From NCBI RefSeq assembly GCF_905220365.1, contig NC_061140.1, forward strand, positions 10,666,501 through 10,730,500: 64,000 bases of DNA, written 5' to 3'. A program made the position numbers and the translations under genes. Position 1 is the first letter of the stretch. Every line of letters starts with the position of its first letter. Below, in pieces: positions 9,804 to 20,741 of this stretch. This DNA comes from Vanessa cardui. Taxonomy: Eukaryota > Arthropoda > Insecta > Lepidoptera > Nymphalidae. A model generated the notes under the pieces. That model ran no database searches and was not told where the DNA came from. It worked only from the letters and a program-made list of their open reading frames with translations.

Positions 9804-11407
9804 ATCGCAAATTCCAGAGCGATCAAAGGTGGGTGTACAGAACGTGGGAGCGACTCGACCAGGATGTGAGCGATGGGTGCCGCCCAGATGATGATGCCAC
9901 GAATACATTTTGGCGCAACATCTGGTCGGTGCCCGTCGAACACATTGAAGGTGATTGGATGCTGGAGGTCAGGCAAGCGTGCGAGCCTTTGGAAGTGATG
10001 GGAAAAATTTCCATTGCTTCTGAAGATGTAGCCGCTGCAGTTCGATCCGTTTCCAACTGGAAGTCTCCGGGACCGGACGGGCTGCATAACTTCTGGCTAA
10101 AATGGCTGCGCAGCTCGTATGAATGCTTGGCATCCCAGTTCCAGTCAGCTCTAGAGTCTGGGTCGCTACCACAGTTCCTTACCACCGGAGTCACCCACCT
10201 GCTCCATAAGTCAGGTAGTGCAACGGATCCTAAAAATTATAGACCGATTACTTGTTTACCGACGGTCTATAAGCTCCTTACCGCCATTCTGAGAGATAAG
10301 ATTAATAGTCACATACAGAATAATAGTATTTTGTCTGTCTCTCAGAATGGATGTAGGGGTGGATCACGAGGCACTAAGGAGCTACTCCTCATTGATATGA
10401 CCATTAGCCAACAGGTTCGTCGTTCTCGAAAGAGTCTGTCGACATGCTGGATAGATTACAAGAAGGCCTATGATTCCGTGCCGCATACATGGCCCTTGAG
10501 GGTGCTGGAGTTGTATAAATTAGACACAACTCTATGCAGTTTCTTGAGATCATGTATGGGGCAATGGCGGACAGTCCTTCGCTATCCAGGATGCCGAACG
10601 ATTCATGGTAATGACGAACCGATAAGGATTGAGCGGGGAATATTCCAGGGCGATAGTTTGAGTCCATTGTGGTTTTGTTTAGCCTTGAACCCCCTAAGTA
10701 CTCTCTTGGAGAGTTCAAGGCTAGGCTATCGTTTGCGGAGAGGAGTTAAAGTAATATCCCACCTACTTTACATGGATGACTTAAAGCTCTTTGCACCTTC
10801 AGATTCACAACTAATGGAGTTACTAAAGGTAACAGAAACTTTTAGTAATTCTATTAGAATGGAATTTGGAGTTGACAAATGCGCGGTTATGCATGTAAAG
10901 CGAGGAGAGATTATGGAATCTGACGGATTACAACATTCAGATTCCATAAACCTTAAGTCACTGTCCGCAAACGAATCATACAAATACTTGGGTATGTCGG
11001 AAGCGTTAGGCATCAATGTGACCGACATGAAACAATCATTGCAGGAGCGTTTCTTTGGTCGCCTGAAAAAGGTACTCAAAAGTCTTTTATCAGGTGGCAA
11101 TAAGGTTCGCGCCTTCAATGGTTGGGTCATGCCGGTCTTGATGTACTCTTTCGGCATACTCAAGTGGACTGAAAAAGAACTAGACGCCTTGGATAGGAAA
11201 GTCCGTGTCCTGCTAACTGAATATCGAATGCATCATCCTCGGTCTTCGGTGATGAGATTGTACATCCCACGGAGATGTGGTGGCCGTGGCTTTTTAAATG
11301 CCAAGACCCTACATAACCGTGAGGTATACAAACTCAGGGAGTATTTTCTCCACACTTACTTGAATATGCACCGAGATGTAGTTACAATGGACAAGGACAA
11401 GGACTAA
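9758..11407 (+). pseudogene. R4-clade LINE polyprotein, reverse transcriptase part
   Basis: 549 codons. A thumb-proximal N-terminal segment includes FWRNIWSVPVEHIE; then NYRPITCLPTVYK, QNGCRGGSRGTKEL, the catalytic CWIDYKKAYDSVPH, GIFQGDSLSPLWF and YMDD (codons 338-341, bases 10769-10780). All three RT aspartates are present. The first ATG at 9758 is only where the frame overlaps the previous one; translation is not expected to start there. The frame stops at 11405-11407 next to an ACAAGG duplication, and the continuation is in another frame. Confidence 0.85.
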
Positions 11408-12198
11408 CTCCGCTCTCCTTAGGCAAAGAGAACTGGCACAAACCTGTAGTACTAAGTACTGAGAACCGCAAGGAGGTATGGAAGAGCAAGGAGTTACACG
11501 GACGCTTCTATCGGGCCCTTCATGGACCCGATGTGGACTTTATGGCGTCCGTATCTTGGCTACGGTTCGGTAACCTATTTGGTGAAACCGAAGATTTTGT
11601 CTGTGCGATTATGGACGAAGTTATCATGACGAACAATTACCGGAAGTATATTGTGAGGGATGGCACGGTGGACATATGTCGGGCGTGTCACACTCCGGGC
11701 GAATCCCTTAGACATATTATTTCCGGTTGTTCTCGTCTTGCTAACGGAGAGTATTTGCACAGACATAATCAAGTGGCCAAGATTATCCATCAACAACTTG
11801 CACTTCGATACGGTCTTGTGGTATCAGAGGTACCATACTACAAGTATGTGCCCGACCCAGTTCTCGAGAATGGTCATATCACACTGTACTGGGACCGATC
11901 TATAATCACTGACAGGACTGTTGTCGCCAACAACCCTGATATAGTGGTGATAGATCGGTCAGAGTGCCGCACGATAATTGTTGACATTACCATCCCTCAT
12001 GACAAGAATCTCGTGAAAGCTGAGAAGGATAAACAAATAAAATATCTTGACTTAGCTCACGAGGTTGTCGACATGTGGGATGTGGATACAGCAGTTATTG
12101 TGCCGATAGTTGTTTCAGCGAATGGCCTAATGGCCAAGAGCCTCGACCAACATCTTAAGAGACTCTCGTTAGGCAGCTGGGTCAAGGGCCTGATGTAG
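11404..12198 (+). pseudogene. R4-clade LINE polyprotein, restriction-like endonuclease part
   Basis: The frame is open from 11404, before the first ATG at 11533, and reads LSLGKENWHKP and KELHGRFYRALHGPDVDF, the usual link after the RT in this family. Counting from 11533, a Cys/His cluster (C49-X2-C52-X8-H61-X4-C66) is followed by the PD-(D/E)XK-type segment NPDIVVIDRSE..IIVDITIPHDK (about 134-157) and a Lys-rich stretch. This nuclease nicks the target for target-primed reverse transcription. It stops at TAG 12196-12198. Confidence 0.8.
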
Positions 12199-12396
12199 AA
12201 GGCAGTACTCCTCGGCTCGGCGCGTATTGTGAGGAAGTTCCTCTCTTTGGAGCCCTGACCACCGGTGGCTTAGACCCTGTTCCCGTCACTGGTTGGCCTC
12301 TGTATTTTATATTTTTAAATATATTTTATACATATGTTTGTATTTTATATTTAAAAATGTAATATTATATGAGTAAAAATAAATAAATTTATTTAT

Positions 12397-12847
12397 TGTT
12401 ATGAAAACACCTCATGACTGGAAGAATCCAATTTTGTCAGATTGTTGGCACATGAAATGTGCTGCAAGGGACACTCATACAACTATAATAATCTCATCGT
12501 CGATTTAGGCCGCAGTACCTAAATGAAATTCTGCCTAATTGTCTGAAACATGCGCTCTCATATTATTCGGTTACCATACTAATATTAACAAAACTACTGA
12601 TCTAATGAACATTTGACTTTTATAAAATACTTGGTAAAACAAAATGATTATTTAATAATAATAATTTATTTGCTTAAAAACTTTTCATAATATCATTAGT
12701 ACAATAATTATAAATCATAGGAAACCGTTGAACTGAGGTCTTCTCGAAATCAAATTAAAAATGTAGCAATCGAACGAATTTCAAAAATAGAACGTATTCT
12801 ATGTTTGACTATGTTTTATAGATAAAAAGGACCTTGTGCATGTGTAT
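12397..12847. other. AT-rich spacer
   Basis: No gene or repeat supported. Confidence 0.5.
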
Positions 12848-12936
12848 TGTATCTATGTGTGCGTGTGTAATGTATCTTTGTGTGCGTGTTACTGTATCCA
12901 TGTGTGCGTGTTATTGTATCCATGTGTGCGTGTTAT
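12848..12936 (+). repeat. 22-23 bp minisatellite, split by repeat A
   Basis: Four tandem units of the type TGTATCCATGTGTGCGTGTT AT. A further unit begins at 14265, after the inserted element. The interruption shows that the element landed inside the array. Confidence 0.85.
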
Positions 12937-14260
12937 CAACCGACTTCCAAAAGGAGGAGGTTATCAATTCGTCTGTATTTTTTTTTTTTTTATTTATAAA
13001 TATTTGAGTCACCTTCCGTAATGTGGTTATGTTTATGTAATTATCATAGTCGAATATTATAATCAACTAGCTACCCACCCCGGCTTCGCACGGGTGCAAT
13101 ACTGATACTAAATATACTACAGAATTTGTTTATATACGACATCACATCGCAAACTTTTAAAATTATCAGTGTTTCTTTACTATATTGTTCATTTATTATA
13201 TACACAAACATTCCTCTTGAATCACACTATCTTTCAAAAAAAATCGCATCAAAATCCGTTGCATAGATTTAAAGATATAGGGACAGAGAAAGCGACTTTG
13301 TTTTATACTATGTAGTGATGGAACTCCTATACGGCTCACAGTTAGGGTGCTATATGGGGCAGAATTTCTTACTATCTTTAATCAAATTTTGTGTATGTGA
13401 TGTGATGTCATATGATGTACGAAATATAGTTGGTCTTTTTCAAAGTTTTTTTGCTGAGTTCGATTACAGCTCTTTCGAGGGATCCTTGTAGTTTACGCCG
13501 CGTGACGTATTAAATCCGCATTTTCGAAAGTCTATTTTTGCTTTATTCGCAAGTTTCCTTTGAAATTGTCCTCGAAGTAGTTTCTGACTCATATAAATGG
13601 AACGCTTAATCTATCCATATTAAAAAAAATTAATTAGTCAACATCAGCTTCACTTAAAATCAAAAAATAAATAAAAATTTTAACAAAAAGAAAAACCGAC
13701 TTCAAACAAAACACTATTTTAAAACAAATGAATATGCACGAAAAAGTAATAAAAAAAATTGCGTATTCAACATATTTTTTAGAGTCTAACTAAGTTAAAT
13801 GAAATGAAAAATATTAGACTACTTAAAAGTCGATTAACGATTATATCATGTAGTTATAATTATTGTTATATTTGGAGTCGGTGTCAGCCAATAAAACCCT
13901 ACAGTATATCTATCAAAAAACAATACGAGAATACTTTAACAAATATGTATTTTACAAATTACCTTTTATACAATAATATACTGGATCAATCAAGGGGCTC
14001 GTATCGCTTCTTTCTTTTGATTGTTGGGGCAAGGGCACCGTGGCTGACACCGGCTCCAAATATACCAATAACTATAACTACATTATATAATCGTAAATCG
14101 ACTTTTAAGTAGTCTAATATGTTTCATTTCATTTAACTTAGGAAGACTCTAAAAAATATGTTGAATACGCAATTTTTTTTATTACTTTTTCGTGCATATT
14201 CATTTGTTTTAAAATAGTGTTTTGTTTGAAGTCGGTTTTTCTTTTTGTTAAAATTTTTAT
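12937..14260 (+). mobile_element. Repeat A copy 1, internally deleted
   Basis: Begins CAACCGACTTCCAAAAGGAG and ends GTTAAAATTTTTAT. After the T-run at about 12979-12992 it jumps straight to ATATTTGAGTCACCTTCCG, so about 380 bases present in copy 2 are missing. Inverted arms lie at 13673-13889 and 14042-14260. The flanks read TTAT (12933-12936) and TTAT (14261-14264) inside a minisatellite, which fits a 4-bp target duplication. It contains an open frame of 102 codons at 13804-14112 that also occurs in two other copies and is probably not a gene. Confidence 0.85.
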
Positions 14261-14284
14261 TTATTGTATCCATGTGTGCGTGTA

Positions 14285-14683
14285 CGAGTATGAGCTGCGT
14301 TCAAACTATAAATAATAATAAATTAGTGATCGTAATTTATTAATACACATGTTGAATTATATAATGACAAGCATGACATAACATGAATAATTGAAATCCC
14401 ATGGCTAGTAAAACGACCTATTTTAATATTTAGCCACCGCTTCCACGCCCTATTTTACGATGTTATGTTTTATAAATAATTTATCTTTTCAACTTCTATT
14501 TGAAAGTGACAGTTTTTATAAAAATAATACTAATATTGATTCGAATGTGATTTAAAGCTCGCGGTGGGAACGACAATAGCTCAAGGGATCTGATTGAAGC
14601 TGCGGCTTTCATTTTAATGTTTACACTCCCGTGCCTCGATAAATACCTTAAGATATTGCTCTTATACTTCAACTCGGATTATA
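14285..14683. other. Spacer, possible S5-type SINE remnant
   Basis: Mostly unremarkable. Around 14560-14650 it is GC-richer and ends in ACACTCCCGTGCCTCG, which resembles the 3' half of a lepidopteran tRNA-like SINE; not firm. Confidence 0.3.
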
Positions 14684-14867
14684 AGAGTAAGATCTAGCGC
14701 GCACTGGTAACTTTTGTCACTCTTGTCAAGTCCGTTAATATGTACAGATGCAGACACAAATGTCACGTCGTAACGTGCGCGCACCTCCATACATATTCAT
14801 GTACTTGACAAAAGTGACGAAACAGTCACCGTGACAAAAGTTACCAGTGCGCGCTAGTTCTAACAGA
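14684..14867. mobile_element. MITE with perfect 27-bp inverted ends
   Basis: 14694-14720 (CTAGCGCGCACTGGTAACTT then TTGTCAC) is exactly inverted at 14831-14857. With two mismatches the repeat extends outward to about 14688 and 14863, and a weaker match continues inward (GTCAAGT..AATATGTA). The total is under 190 bp with no coding capacity, so this is a non-autonomous DNA element. The superfamily cannot be told because the target duplication is unclear. Confidence 0.8.
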
Positions 14868-14869
14868 AC

Positions 14870-14892
14870 AGAGAGAGAGAGAGAGAGAGAAG
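14870..14892 (+). repeat. (AG)n microsatellite
   Basis: Eleven uninterrupted AG units directly after the MITE. Confidence 0.95.
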
Positions 14893-15196
14893 AATACACT
14901 TCTTATTGTGCAGTATTATAATCTGCATAGTTGGATAGTCTCACTAAAGAGTTTCTCAAACTTAAATCGTCTTTCGCACTTTGAAAACCAATTATTTTAA
15001 CGCCCTTATTTTTGTTTTGAATTTACCGTATCTTGATAACAACGTTTATTCTTTTAATTAATTTAATTTTAATGTTCTTTATTTGTCTGTCTGTTTTGAT
15101 TTGAGCTCAAATTTACATTCTAAACTAAACTTTTGAAATATGCTATAGTTTGAAGTATCAGTTACTCAGATTTATATCTATAATAAATAAATAAAT
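14893..15196. other. AT-rich spacer
   Basis: No supported feature; ends in an AATA-rich run that is probably the tail of the adjoining SINE. Confidence 0.5.
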
Positions 15197-15418
15197 ACGA
15201 GACAACATCACATACATTACTCTGATCCGAATGTAAGTAGCTAAAGCACTTGTATTATATAAAATCAGAGGTAACGACGGTACCACAAACACCCAGACCC
15301 AAGACAACATAGAAAACTAATGAGAATCTACATCGACTCAGCCGGGAATCGAGCCCAGGACCTCGGAGGGGCGTATCCATAAAAACCGGTGAACACACCA
15401 CTCGACCACGGAGGTCGC
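15197..15418 (-). mobile_element. S3 tRNA-derived SINE, near full length
   Basis: In sense the head reads CCTCCGTGGTCGAGTGGTGT and then a B-box-like GGGCTCGATTCCCGGC, as in a tRNA. The body has TTGTCTTGGGTCTGGGTGTT and the tail ACATTCGGATCAGAGTAATG. The (AATA)n run at about 15180-15203 would be its 3' simple tail. A second copy lies at 21146-21381. Confidence 0.8.
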
Positions 15419-16148
15419 CAAAAATCGCCAAAAATGGTGTTATTCTTATGTTTAAATAAATCATTTCTTTATAATTACAAATTAAAAGTTCGAATTTCAA
15501 AAAACATCTTGCTTTTCACAGTAACAATAAAAATAATGCAACTTCAAATTAAAATAAAATCTCAGCGCCTCGATATAATCACAAAGCAAACATCCTACGT
15601 GTTAGCTCGAATACGATTCGACACGTCCTAGCTCCGTTTACAGATATAAAGGTTTTAACGAGGCCCGATCGCAGGTGCTGTAAGAAATTTATTGTGTTCC
15701 CTACACTGATCTTTTATTGCCAGTGGAATAACGATTGTTTACTGCTATAAATTTTATTTACTATCCATATCTGTGTAATAAGATATATATATTTTTTGTA
15801 TTTGTTGCTTTATATAATTTGTTTAACACATATTTCTGCTTGTTAAATCCTGTTTTAATCTGTTTTAAGAACGTCTTATGGTGATATGCTATTATGACAC
15901 GTATAATATTCCAATGTTATAATTATTAATGTCAAAATCACTTGTGAGTCATTAATATTTCACGGTCGTGTTTCACAGTTAGCTGTGGATAAGAATGTGT
16001 TTTTTGACAAGACATTATCATTCGATATTATATTTCATAATTATAATCTTGATATATATTTTAACACTTCATCAATTGGGCATCAAAAATTTTGAAGTTT
16101 TTATTTACGAATCTACGTCACATTAAATATATTACATAGTACACAAAA
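15419..16148. other. Spacer without supported features
   Basis: Contains a small CGCCAAAAAT duplication at 15417-15436 and otherwise AT-rich sequence. Confidence 0.45.
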
Positions 16149-16215
16149 CTAGCTACCCATCGTAATTTCGTATGGATGAATCTATAACTATATTTTGTAC
16201 AAAAAAAACGAAATA
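16149..16215 (+). repeat. CTAG-type repeat end, fragment
   Basis: AACTAGCTACCCATCGTAAT and TTCGTATGGATG is a diverged form of the CTAGCTACCCACCCCGGCTT start found inside repeat A. Confidence 0.45.
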
Positions 16216-16309
16216 CACGATCGCAGTACCTACCGGATTCACTTAAAACTCTAGACTATATCGAAGACAGAGGCCGTGAGTTTATGTGATTAATTTGAGT
16301 TTCTAATTT

Positions 16310-16390
16310 ATGTCGTGCTCAGCGGTGAAAGAAAAACTTATACATCGAATGAAATTCTGTCATATGTTTACCAGCATACCAAACCCATAA
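16310..16390 (+). mobile_element. S2 SINE internal fragment
   Basis: GTCGTGCTCAGCGGTGAAAG and GAATGAAATTCTGTCATATG match the middle of S2. Confidence 0.5.
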
Positions 16391-16624
16391 CATCGATATC
16401 TAGTCTAAAAATTACAAAAACCAATACTGACTTTCAAAAACCATTCATCTTCTGAATCCATTTCCATTCCAGCTATCAACGAAAAAAGTATAAAAATAAC
16501 AATAGCCTAATAGTGAACTGGGAAGGGAATTTGTGCTTTTAAGTCGGCATGTTGGACACGCATAAAGGAAATTCCATTACTGGTATCATTTTTGTGCCAT
16601 AAATTCGATACAGATACTCCTATT

Positions 16625-16904
16625 ATTTTTTTATGCTATTTGATTGGCGGACGAGCATATGGGCCACCTGATGGTAAGTCACCACCGCCCATAGATGCTG
16701 TACGAAACATTAACTGAACCTTTCATGCGCCAACAACCTTGGGAACTAAGGTATGGCCTTTGTGCCTATAGTTATACTGACTCAGTCACCCTTCAAACCG
16801 GGACACAACAATACCAAGTACTCTTATATGGCGGAAGAATATCTGATGAATGGGCGGTACCTACCCAGACGGGCTTGCACAATACCCTATCACCAAGTAA
16901 ATTA
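16625..16904 (-). mobile_element. S1 element, full length
   Basis: The left side starts with a T-run and GATTGGCGGACGAGCATATG; the right end reads GACGGGCTTGCACAATACCC and ACCAAG. In sense (minus) it ends in the CCATCAGGTGGCCCATATGC block plus a short A-rich tail. Confidence 0.85.
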
Positions 16905-17611
16905 ATAATCACCTTTTAAAACTGACTCTTTTCAACTTGTAACATCCATCTTGTAAATCCATAAAGTAAATACATCGTCCAAACAAAACAATGTACTAGA
17001 TATTCTCCATTTTATCTTCCATCAATCGTTTACTTCACTCCGCAAACGAGATGAGATGCCTTCAATAATAATAAAAAAGACTTCGATAAGCCTTTGCAAA
17101 GTTAACCCGTAACTATTCGGGTAAGCAATAAAGCAAGTCGCAAATAGAAATGGTCGTTCCTGAATTACGAAATGACGGATCGGTTAAACTCGAACATTGA
17201 GATGGATGCTTTGAAACAGACGATTTTAGTGAACTGGGCTATGTTTGGGCTCGGTGTATCGTGTGCATTCGTTTATCTTGTTTTTACATGCAAATCCGTC
17301 TTCGTTTTGAGATCATACTTCGTTATGACTTGATTGAAGAACTTGTGCTAGTGACTTAGATTTTCAAGATCTTGAATTGGGTTTGAAATTTCTAAAAATT
17401 GGCACAGACATTAATTGACTTAATTTACGTACTTCTTAATTGCAGAAAATCTACAATCATTTGTGTCAAATTGTGAATAATTATTAACTTTCATTAATAT
17501 ATTTGGTGGAATTAAGGCTTTGATAAAGTTGGCATCAATTGTTATCACGATTTTTGATTTTTACGAAATCGATCTAACAATATATTACAGTTTTATATCA
17601 AAATGGATGTT
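16905..17611. other. Spacer without supported features
   Basis: Slightly more balanced base composition around 17140-17300, but no open frame or splice pair that I would defend. Confidence 0.45.
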
Positions 17612-17787
17612 TTTAACCGACTTTCAAATATAACAATAATTGTAACTACATTATGTAACCATTAATCGACTTTTAAGTAGTCCAATATTTTTCATTTCAT
17701 GTTACTTAGGAGAACACTAAAGACTATTTTGAATACGTATTTGCTTTTTAGAGAATTTGGTTTTTCTTTTTGCTAAAATTTTTATTT
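17612..17787 (+). mobile_element. Repeat A short derivative
   Basis: The outer end ACCGACTTTC is fused directly to the right arm (ATATAACAATAATTGTAACT through TCGACTTTTAAGTAGTCCAA to GGTTTTTCTTTTTGCTAAAA). Everything between outer end and right arm is gone. Confidence 0.75.
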
Positions 17788-18159
17788 ATTATTATTAATT
17801 CATTTAAGAAAAAGTATTTATTGTAAATATTTACAAATAAAAACTAAGTCAATCTGTAAAAAGGATCATCTCCACAAAACAGACAATTCGTCAATACCTA
17901 CGTAACCTACTTTGCATGCTCAAACTAGATCCGCCCGCAATGGCTGCATTGTGAATAAAATAAACTCCAGAGATACTGACAGGTCTTTGGGCTTGAACAA
18001 GTCACCGTGAGATGTATTGAAGATTACCATTTGTTTTCGATTACGTGTCGGCATGCTATTCAAATACAGTGAAACTATTCAGTACCTAATATTTCTTTTT
18101 ACAAAATGAATTCAAACTTTTTTTTTTATTTACGTAGTTTCGTGTAATGTTAAACATCA
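17788..18159. other. AT-rich spacer
   Basis: No supported feature. Confidence 0.45.
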
Positions 18160-18625
18160 TAACAATATATACAGGGTTATTGGTAACTCGACGTATATCC
18201 GTTAGGAGGTGATAGGGATGCAATAATTTTAACCCCCATATGCATAATCCAAAAGTGAACCATTTTTGAGTTCTCACATTTTTAGCTTTTTTCAAAATTT
18301 GTCAAAAATGCATCTTCAAAAATGTATTTAAAAAAATGTAATCAATTAAAATCTATTTTTTTTCTTTTGTTCTATAAAAACGATTAAACACTGGATATTT
18401 GTCAATATTTAAACAATAATTATCGGTCCAAATTTAAAAATGCGAGACAGAAAACGAGTTTATTTCAAAATTTTTTTGATTTTTTTTCCTCAAAAATTCC
18501 TTAAAAACTAAAATAAACATTATGAAACTTGGCCTGCAGATTATTTTAAAAACATAGCCGTTTATTAGCTTTTCAAAAATGTATAAAAAGATGGAAATCA
18601 CTTCAAATCAATCGAAATAATATCA
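18160..18625 (+). repeat. Possible transposon end starting ACAGGGTTATTGG
   Basis: TATACAGGGTTATTGGTAAC, then a GC-richer lead (CTCGACGTATATCCGTTAGG) and a long A/T-rich body, is a layout common at the ends of insect transposons. No second copy in the window and no matching end was found, so limits are guesses. Confidence 0.3.
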
Positions 18626-18927
18626 CCACAAAGGACGCTGGTGGACATTCGTATTCGAACATGAACGAATTCTTACTAGGTCACTCTTTAAAATTCTCAC
18701 AAAATTAACTAAAAATAAAAACCAATGACAAAAACTTACATACTTACTAAACTGACATACTTAATACAAATTTAAAATATAATTTAGAAACAGAAACTCT
18801 ATTGAACTCAATAGCTAAGTTATAAAAAATACATTTTGTAATATAGCCTAAATAAAGTATTAATAAACGAATCCGAAAAACTCTCTTTAACAGAGCTATT
18901 AAGCTAAACTAAAATCTCTCTTAGGGA

Positions 18928-19046
18928 TTAGACCGATTTGTATGCCGTGATACAGCACGACGCTTTCTTATGCCATTTGACCCGCTCGCTATTCTCCACG
19001 ACGCTGTCTTGTACCCATGCCTGTTCATCACCCACCATCATACGGG
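18928..19046 (-). other. Candidate coding segment on the minus strand
   Basis: Read leftwards from AG at 19047-19048, 38 codons are open: RMMVGDEQAWVQDSVVENSE then RVKWHKKASC and on, stopping at TAA 18928-18930. GC content is well above both flanks and the peptide is of mixed, protein-like composition. Upstream in sense there is TACTAATG, but it is very close to the AG. It could be the last exon of a gene or a transposon remnant; I do not recognise the sequence. Confidence 0.3.
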
Positions 19047-19050
19047 CTGC

Positions 19051-19487
19051 TTACATTAGTATTTAATATAAAAACATACAAAACAAATGAATGTCGAATC
19101 ACGAATCACGTGCAATTATTTATATACAAACGTCTGAAATTCAATGACAAGAAAAAAAAATACAATAAAATACAATAGTACGGGACAAGTCTCACCTACA
19201 TCTGTATTGTGCTAAAGGGTTTGCCTGATTTGAAATTTCATCAGGTACATATCAGATACACTTTGGTTGCAGATCACGAATCACCTTTACGTCGCTCGTC
19301 GCTCTTGTGAAAACGACACTTTTTGTTTTAACGCACATCTAAATCTAAATCTTCGATTCGCCTTTCATCATTGCCCTTTGTGGTTACTCAATGGAATGGA
19401 AATTAAGGCATGTATTAGAAACTTGGGTATGTGCGATATTAATTTAGCAATAATAAGTTTTCTGACTTTAACATTTTTTTCTTACGA
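19051..19487. other. Spacer without supported features
   Basis: A 109-codon plus-strand frame starts at 19267 but runs on into the antisense of a SINE, so it is not taken as a gene. Confidence 0.5.
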
Positions 19488-19760
19488 CAGCTTGTATATT
19501 TCCCACTGTTGGGATAAGGCCTCCTCTCCCATTGAAGAGAAGGTTTGGAGCATAATCCACCACGCGGCTCCAAGGGCAGAATTTGTATGGAATTAGACAC
19601 ATGTAGATTTCCTCACGATGTTTTCCTTCACCGCTGAGCATGAGATGAATTTTAAACACGAATTAAGCACATGAAAATTCAGTGGTGTTTGCCCGGGTTT
19701 GAACCCGCAATCATCGGTTAATATGCACGCGTTCTAAACACTGGGCCGTCTCGGCTCATC
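19488..19760 (-). mobile_element. S2 tRNA-derived SINE, full length
   Basis: In sense: head GAGCCGAGACGGCCCAGTGT with B-box-like GGGTTCAAACCCGGGC, middle GCTCAGCGGTGAAGGAAAAC and CGTGAGGAAATCTACATGTG, and 3' part CAATGGGAGAGGAGGCCTTA, ending TGGGAAATATACAAGCTGT. It is a clean reference copy for the family. Confidence 0.85.
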
Positions 19761-20430
19761 TTAGCTCTGATTACAAGCCGACATTATTTTTAATTATCTT
19801 TTAATTATGAAAGTAAATGTGTATTCATCCTAATTTAATAAAGTCACATATCAAAAAGAAGATTAAAGTAAAGGTTCCAAGAACGGTTGTTAAATTAAAT
19901 CAGCTATTAATTAAAATTTGTTAATTATTTACTTTAATTACGTAATACCTGGTATTCGTTGATTTTGGCTATAAATAAATTAAATTGTATAGAGATAATA
20001 CTATCATGTATCAGTTCTAAGCCCGGATATAGCTTTCCGTTTGATATTTTGTCAAATGATTCAATAAAACTTCCTCGTAAGAGCGTATTTGAACGAAGTA
20101 TTTATTCATTCATTCGTTGTTTGTTTGTTTATTTGTTCATAAGCAGTAAAGTAAAGACAAAGTATGAAAGTAACAGTCAATAAAAATGTTCGGGAGTTTA
20201 ATCCATCTTCCCGATTCAATGAGGTTTGATACATATGTGATAGAATAAAAAAAACGAAGGTTTTATTAAAATACATTTTCCATAGAAAATATAATAAATA
20301 TTAAATACAAATTAAACAATTCGATACTCATTTTTCGCCAGGATATTCACTTGCATTTTTTTTTTTAATTTACTAACTTGACAGTACGACAAATAAAAGG
20401 GGAATACATATTATTTTTATATGTTTTTTT
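19761..20430. other. Spacer without supported features
   Basis: AT-rich; a 74-codon frame at 19959 has no motif. Confidence 0.45.
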
Positions 20431-20435
20431 TTGTC

Positions 20436-20625
20436 AGTAACCCGGTCAGCTTTTGTTAGATGGTAAACGGTTGCCACTGACTATAGACATCAATGCTGTA
20501 AGAAATATTGACTTAATTCTTACTTCAAAACATAATCCTTAAGAACAAGGATGTTATTTCCCGTCTATCTATAGTTACACTGGCTCACTTGCTCTTTAAC
20601 CCAGAAAACAGCAAATATTATGTCA
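20436..20625 (-). mobile_element. S1 element, degenerate
   Basis: Recognisable antisense blocks: TGGTAAACGGTTGCCACTGA, CAATGCTGTAAGAAATATTG and TATAGTTACACTGGCTCACT. The outermost right third is lost. Confidence 0.5.
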
Positions 20626-20741
20626 GCGAGGAAAACAAACGAAAAAAATAAACCTGGATTTTTTAGGTAACAACTAACCAATAATACAAAGATTAAGGAT
20701 ACATACAGTCGTTACTTTAATAATATTTCTTTATATACATA

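Larger units (their letters stand above)
8640..12396 (+). mobile_element. R4/Dong-clade LINE, nearly complete, two frame breaks
   Basis: One long reading frame, broken twice, encodes an N-terminal domain, a reverse transcriptase and a C-terminal Cys/His plus restriction-like endonuclease domain (8667-12198). That order, with the endonuclease last, is typical of R2/R4-type LINEs; the RT motifs fit the R4/Dong branch. The 3' untranslated region (12199-12396) has the block CCCTGACCACCGGTGGC and ends in a TAAATAAATAAA-type tail. No clear target duplication was found. The 5' boundary is approximate. Confidence 0.85.

Noticed and set aside
9745..9805. Programmed -1 frameshifting in the R4-type LINE
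   Set aside because: The overlap has no X XXY YYZ heptamer in the right phase (codons AAA CAA AAA GTT), and R4-type elements normally have a single frame. A mutation is simpler.
13804..14112. Treating the 102-codon frame in repeat A as a gene
   Set aside because: It crosses an inverted arm, has no motif, and is broken in two of five copies; kept only as a question.
16643..16904. Reading S1 in the other orientation as sense
   Set aside because: The A-rich tails and the J1-like 3' end lie at the other side, so sense is towards the CCATAAAAA end.
19267..19596. 109-codon frame
   Set aside because: Its second half is the antisense of an S2 SINE.
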